A stretch of DNA of 64,000 nt. Source: Progne subis subis. Taxonomy: Eukaryota; Chordata; Aves; Passeriformes; Hirundinidae. The notes below the pieces were generated by a model that saw only the letters and a list, made by a program, of their open reading frames with translations, made no database searches and had not been told where the DNA came from. A program made the translations under genes and the position numbers. Below, one piece after another: positions 58,620-64,000 of this stretch. The DNA is taken from assembly GCA_022316685.1 (NCBI GenBank), contig JAKJHU010000053.1:3403636-3467635 (forward strand), given 5' to 3'. Each line of letters begins with the position of its first letter. The stretch's first letter is position 1.

Positions 58620-61600
58620 AGGAAAGCAGATATATCCTGGATCTTTGCTAACATTCTGTAATGGCACAGGTCTAAAATCTTCTGTCAAAGTACTTGAAAC
58701 CCAGGATCTCATAGTTTATGTTACAACAATATCCCAATCCTGAGAGTAGGAAAATCCCGAGTGACAGGTGCTTATAGCCTTACAAGAACCAGGGTGCTGC
58801 AGGAGGAGGAGGCACAAAGGCACAAGGTGTGAGTTGAAAATACAAATGCTATTTCCAGCTGTAATAATCCCCTGGAATTTCACCATGTGCAGAGCAGTGC
58901 TTGGGGTTGATGGAGTTGCTCAGTAAATGGCCAGACTCTGACCTGGCCATGTGCTACGGAACCGTGGTGGAGAAGGAAACCAGACAGCCCAGGCTGCACT
59001 GTAACGAGAGAGAGGTGCTGCTGGGTGCTGGCCTGCCCTTCCTTCAGGCTCAGGAAATCACTGCCAAAGGGAAGAGCAGCGTGAGCCCTCTGGAGCTGGA
59101 ATGGGCTCTGCTAGACTGAGAAGTTCTGTGTGGAAAAAGCTGTGCTGGAGTTGTGGCGACCTCCCCGTGCAGAGAGGGAGCCCTGCCAGCACCTGGCTGT
59201 CCTATGCATCCATTTATAGACCTGAAATCCCAGTTTAATCCCATAAGGGTGAGTGCAAAGTATTTTCAGTTTACCCATTCTGGACAACTTTTTGCTGCTG
59301 AAGTAGACAGAAGTGCTTTGTAGAGGTTCATAATAGCTCTCAACCTAAGTGTTTCTATTGGATTCAAAGAGCTAATTATCCCTTTAAAATGCCTTTCCAA
59401 AATTGTTTTCAGACTTCTCCTCCATTGTAACTGAACCCAAATTTGAGTGTCTCATGTATTTGTAACAGGTGCCATAGGACACCTCAAAAAGAAACAACCA
59501 GCCAAGAGCTGATGCCACAAAGATGTCACTATCAAAGGCAGCATCTCTGGACATTTAGAGCCTTTTTTGGCTGAGTATATTCTATTCTAGTAGTGTTTCC
59601 CTTAGACTTTGTTGGTTTGTTTTCCATGGGCTAAACGGCTTGGATGTATCGAGGACCTGGCCTTTTTCATATGGAAAAGAAAGATTTAGCACAAAGATTT
59701 ATCTTCATGAGCTAGGGGAAAATTTCCTTCTTTTTGAAGGACCCAGCCCTTTAAAGCCTCTGAAAGGAAACCAAATATCTTTAATTCCCAGGAGGTATCT
59801 CAGAGGATCAGTGCTAAAATATTGCTCTCTGAACTATTAGATACAGAGACCTCTGCATGACCCTTTGTGTCTCGGAGTCTCAAGGCTGTGGATTCTCCAG
59901 AAGAACCTATTTCTTCTACAACCAGAGGCTGAACAAGAGTGCACCGTTATAGAGGTTTAAATAAACCACATAAGGTCATCCTCTGCTTCAATCCTTGCAG
60001 CCAGGTCTGTAGATATTTTTGCTTTGTTCCTAGGCGAGCTCAGAGTCCCAGTGCCAAAGGGCAACATGTAAATTGTGCTGTTATTCTGAAGCATGCAAGG
60101 TAATAAATGGTGCTGTCAATTGTTTTCACTCAAGTGACAGATTTATCCTCTTCAAGATGAATGACCAGGAATAGCTATTATTGCAAAAAATTCACCGTGT
60201 ATCATCTTGTGCCTGTTGTTTAACAAATAATGCTAAGTCTAATTGCCTTCCTCTGTGGCCAATAACCTACGAGTTAATGTTTTTTATTTTTTTTTATTGA
60301 AGACATGTAATTTGCCATTGCTTTTGATGTGCCATCTGATTGAATGTCTCTGTGAATCACATCTGCAATCTAGCACTGCATGTCCCAAAGGAATACCCCT
60401 TATCCCATTGTTTTCTTGTGAGCCGAGTAAAAACGGTCTTAATTTAGTTTTTCTTTTTTTTTTTTTAAACACAGACTATTAAGCTTCTGCTTCCCAATTT
60501 CTAGGTTGACATTCCTGCTCCTGGCAGATGCACTAATGTTTAATAAATCAGCTGCATGTGGGAATGTATGATGTTCTATAGTACTAGAAATAGTGGGTTT
60601 AAAGCTCAGTAGCACTTTTCCCAGAGTAAACATGGAATTAGCCTGGAATTTGATCCTGCAGTTCTGCCCAAAATCCCCTGGAATTTGACTGCAGCCTTTT
60701 TTGATGGCACCCTGTTTTTCAGCAAGAAAATTCTGCAGCTGATACACTTCAGGATAAAAACATTATTGCTTTTTAAAGATTTTTTAGTGATTCAGCAATG
60801 CCTGTTTTTCTACAAGTCTGTGTTCCTTTTTTTTTTTTTTTCAGTCAACACTGCAATGTTTGTAATGTTTTAGGAGGTTAGAAAATAGCATCTAAAACCA
60901 TAAAGCTTACATAAAGCTTGCACTTCAACAACATATTCTAGAAAGAGCTGATGGCAGACAAATGTTGAAGTTCAAAACAACGCAGCTTCACGTGCCAAAA
61001 AGAAGGTGATGGGGGGAGGAAAGATAAAACTTCTGTCAGCAAAAATCTTAATTTTTGTAGCTGTTGAGGTCTGCTGTGGTTGAGAATGCAGTGAAGTGGT
61101 CCCAAAAAGGTCATCAGAGATGTGAAGAGGTGACAGAGACAGCTTGTGGGGCATCCTCTGCCCCAGGCACTGCATTTCAAGATTCCCCTGTTACCAAGAA
61201 CTATAGAAATGCGAGTTTTGTGCTGGTGTGATGGGCTGAATCAGACACATAGTGATTTATTCTAAAATTATTCAGAATGCTCATTATCATTGATCTCTCC
61301 TCCTCATGAAATGGCTGATAGTACTGGTTAAGGTGTTTGTTGCTTTCAGTTGTGCTTTTATGACAGTATCAAACGGGATCAGTCATCCTGGTGTAAGTTG
61401 CAACAGTGTGACATTTCCATGCGGATAAATTTTCAGCCAACCCTTAAGGTCAGGGCTTTTATTTGCATTTCTTTATTACAATAATGCTCCACGAATGGGC
61501 TTTCTCAAGCAGCAGAAGCCAAGGTCTGCTTTGCCACTAGATGGGTGTTAAGAAGGGTAAATGAGATGAGGAAATAAAAATAGGGGATACAGGTAGGACA

Positions 61601-64000
61601 GGAACTGTGACTTGCCTTGCAGGCATTCAGATGCCAGTGCAGGCACTGAGGACAGTCCCAGTTATCCTTGGGGGTGGGAGTGGAACCCAACAGGTGAGGG
61701 GTGTCTGAAACTCCAGCACTGGGAGAGGGATCCCAGCATCCCGAGGGGCTCTGCTGGGGATGCTCTCTCAGCACGCTGTTATTCTCCAGTTAAACCAATT
61801 TGCCCACAAACCCCGAGCACAGATTGCTTTGTTCTGTTAAAACAAATATCCAGGAAATTCAGCTACAAACTTTTGCTATCACTTAGCTCTTATCGTGCTC
61901 TATTGCAATAACTATTTGATGACCTCAACAGAGGCCTTGAATCCAGTAATCAGTTCTTCAATTTTGCAACAATATCCGTTCTTTTTTCTAAACAACTACA
62001 AGTAACAAGAGGTTGTCTTGGCCTTTTATCTGTTTTGACAAACGAGGGCCCAGACCTCCTCCTCTGCATGCTGATCTGCTCCTGCAGGGTCTGGAAGGAG
62101 GATGTGGCTTGGCTCTCCAGACTCCAGCCTCAGCTGGGACTCACTGTCTCATGCAACTGCCTGCCAAAGCAAAGGAAGGAATTGCATTCCTTGCCTGAAA
62201 GGCAACAGAGGCTGGCTGGTTTTTATCAGGGCTGCCACCAACAAGTTCGGCTGGTTGGTTTGCACAGCTAATTTTTAGCTCCTGCTTAGCCTGAACAGGA
62301 GTGATTTGGAGAGTAAATGATCCGAGGGATTCACTCGAGGCGATGTTCGCCCTGGTGCTCTATAGCCCCGAGAAGCCAACGATGCTGGTACCTTTTTGCT
62401 GCAGCTGTAAGCCTCTGGTGGGTGTGGAACGGGTTAAATTGCAGCCCGTGACTGCAAAGCATTTGTCTGAGGACTGGGACCGCTCTTATCTCTACAGTGA
62501 AATATTATCCCTTCATGGTTAACAACCAGCAGCAAACCTGCTCATTGTGGAAGCAGTTTGGCATAATTAGCTGGTTAAAGAAGTCTGCCTATTGATTAAC
62601 TGAACTAAATGACCCATAATTAAGAGCCCAGCTGTGGAGCTAATCTGTTTGGTGGTGTTTCCCTTCCCCTTACAGGTTTGGAAGCTGCAGGTCTGTTGGC
62701 TGTTCGGGGATGGGTTGGTGAGGAGCCCATGTGGGTGGTACCCGAGCTGGTGCATCCCTGATGGGTTACAGGGGGCTGTTGGCACATTGCTCTCCTCTCT
62801 CAGACCACAGAGGTGCAGCAGGAGCCCTGCTGGCTCCAAGAGGCTTTGCTGCCCTTCTCAGGGCTCGCTGGAGCTGTCTGCTCCACATCACCTCGGATTT
62901 AAGGGGTCTTGGAGGTGGCTCCATCCCTGCAAACGGCACATGGGCTATTGTGAGAGGGTCCTGTGTGCTGGAAGGGATGAGAAAGACAAAGCTGGGGCTG
63001 AAGCTGTGGTTAGCTTGCAGTGTTATTTCCTTGCAAAAAAAGTTGCCTGTTTTTAGTTGTAATTTGTGTCTAGTGTGATGCGTATTTTCTATATAATGTA
63101 TTCAGACTGGGGTTTAATTTGGGTAGTTTAGAGGAGTTCCTGTGTTTATACCTGAACATTATAGAATCTCTCATTACCCCCTTTGTAAAATGCTACTTTC
63201 TGCTCACATTTTTTCCCCTTGCGTCTTACTAAAGATTATGCCAAAACAAGTTCATTGCTTTACACTCCCTTTGATGCAATGCTATAAAAACAGGATCACA
63301 CTTTAGTGGTGACACCAGCCAGCCTGCACAGCCTGAGCTGGTACCAGGCTGCACCAGGCCAGGGGATTGATAACACTAAGCTACAGTTTCAAATAATCAC
63401 AAAGAAAACAATGGTTATTTTTTTTTAAACTCAGCTCTTATCTGCCTCTTCTTCTCAATCAATCCTTCCAAAACCCACAAAAGTAGCAATCTTAACAGAT
63501 TTGGTCTCGAGGAGTTTAAGGTTAAAGAACTTTTTAAGCACTGCTCTTTCCTCTGCTGGGCCCTCTGAAATAATCTGAAAATATTTTCACTGACTTTACT
63601 GGATGCTAGAATAGGTCCCCCAAATCCTCATCCTCTCCCGCATGGTGGAAAGCTTTTGGCTGTGTGTGTTTCTGGCACAGAAAGGAGATCCTTTCTCCAT
63701 GCTATTTCCTTTAATCTCTAGAAGTTTTCAGCCATCCGCAGTGAAAGCTGCTGGTGACATTTTTCTTTGCTGGCATCCTCAACCTGAACCCGTGGAGGAG
63801 CAATTCAAGAAATAAAGACTTGGATCTTGGTTCTTGCTCTGGTCACACAAAAGACGCACACACTGCTGATACTGTGGGGGTTGCTGTGCAAGGAACAGAG
63901 GTACCTGGAGAATGGGGTAGGGTGATACAGATCCCCCCTCCTTTGGGCAGGGGACTTCGTGCTCTTTGCTTCAACTCTGTTCTGCTTCAGCTCTTCCTGG
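58620..64000. other. Unique non-coding sequence, no gene seen
   Basis: 59200-60900 is AT-leaning and frame-poor, with T-rich tracts near 60276-60299, 60448-60466 and 60828-60841. A segment 61621-61691 is bounded by TTGCCTTGCAG and CAACAG|GTGAGG but is unrecognised in translation. 62634-63078 has overlapping plus frames of 140 and 115 codons with no family signature. No RNA gene or interspersed repeat recognised. Confidence 0.5.

Noticed and set aside
61621..61691. Possible exon between CTTGCCTTGCAG and CAACAG|GTGAGG
   Set aside because: Same reasons: unrecognised peptide and no gene context.

Overview
This window looks like vertebrate nuclear DNA, most likely from a bird. The evidence is a truncated CR1 LINE 3' end of the avian type (about 28478-28603), very old MIR-family SINE remnants (29048-29170, 43275-43440), otherwise sparse interspersed repeats, no long open frames outside a tandem repeat, CpG depletion broken by a few compact CpG-rich islands, and many homopolymer A/T tracts. 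There are no prokaryotic features. I recognise no protein-coding gene, tRNA, rRNA or other known RNA gene on either strand. The longest open frame outside the minisatellite is about 215 codons (54743-55390) and resembles no family I know. The window is best described as intergenic or deep-intronic DNA, possibly part of a gene desert.

Layout. 1-4700 is ordinary unique sequence. 4710-6780 is AT-rich and looks like conserved non-coding sequence. It contains two diverged direct copies of one element of about 83 bp (4848-4930 and 5503-5584), plus homeodomain-type TAATTA clusters at 6050-6180 and 6690-6770. 6800-13400 is mostly unremarkable. 13636-14532 is a 15-bp minisatellite of about 59.8 copies without a single indel; it explains the longest open frames in the window. 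14540-26380 is unique sequence with A/T tracts, TTTA microsatellites and one splice-site-bounded 49-nt segment (20088-20136). 26390-26830 is a CpG island with a perfect 18-bp triplication, followed by a possible conserved non-coding block (26880-27120). 27130-43460 holds the CR1 and MIR relics, a near-perfect 48-bp tandem duplication (41833-41929) and two further CpG-rich patches (30760-30895, 42970-43160). The remainder to 64000 is unique sequence with a purine-biased stretch (50825-51175), a (TA)11 microsatellite and A/C-rich low-complexity tracts.

With no genes identified there is no operon or pathway to describe. If the window has a function it is probably cis-regulatory: the duplicated GATA/MEF2-like element, the TAATTA-rich blocks and the orphan CpG island are the best candidates. 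Conservation is inferred from base composition and motif texture alone, because no alignment was possible. I found no convincing new gene system.
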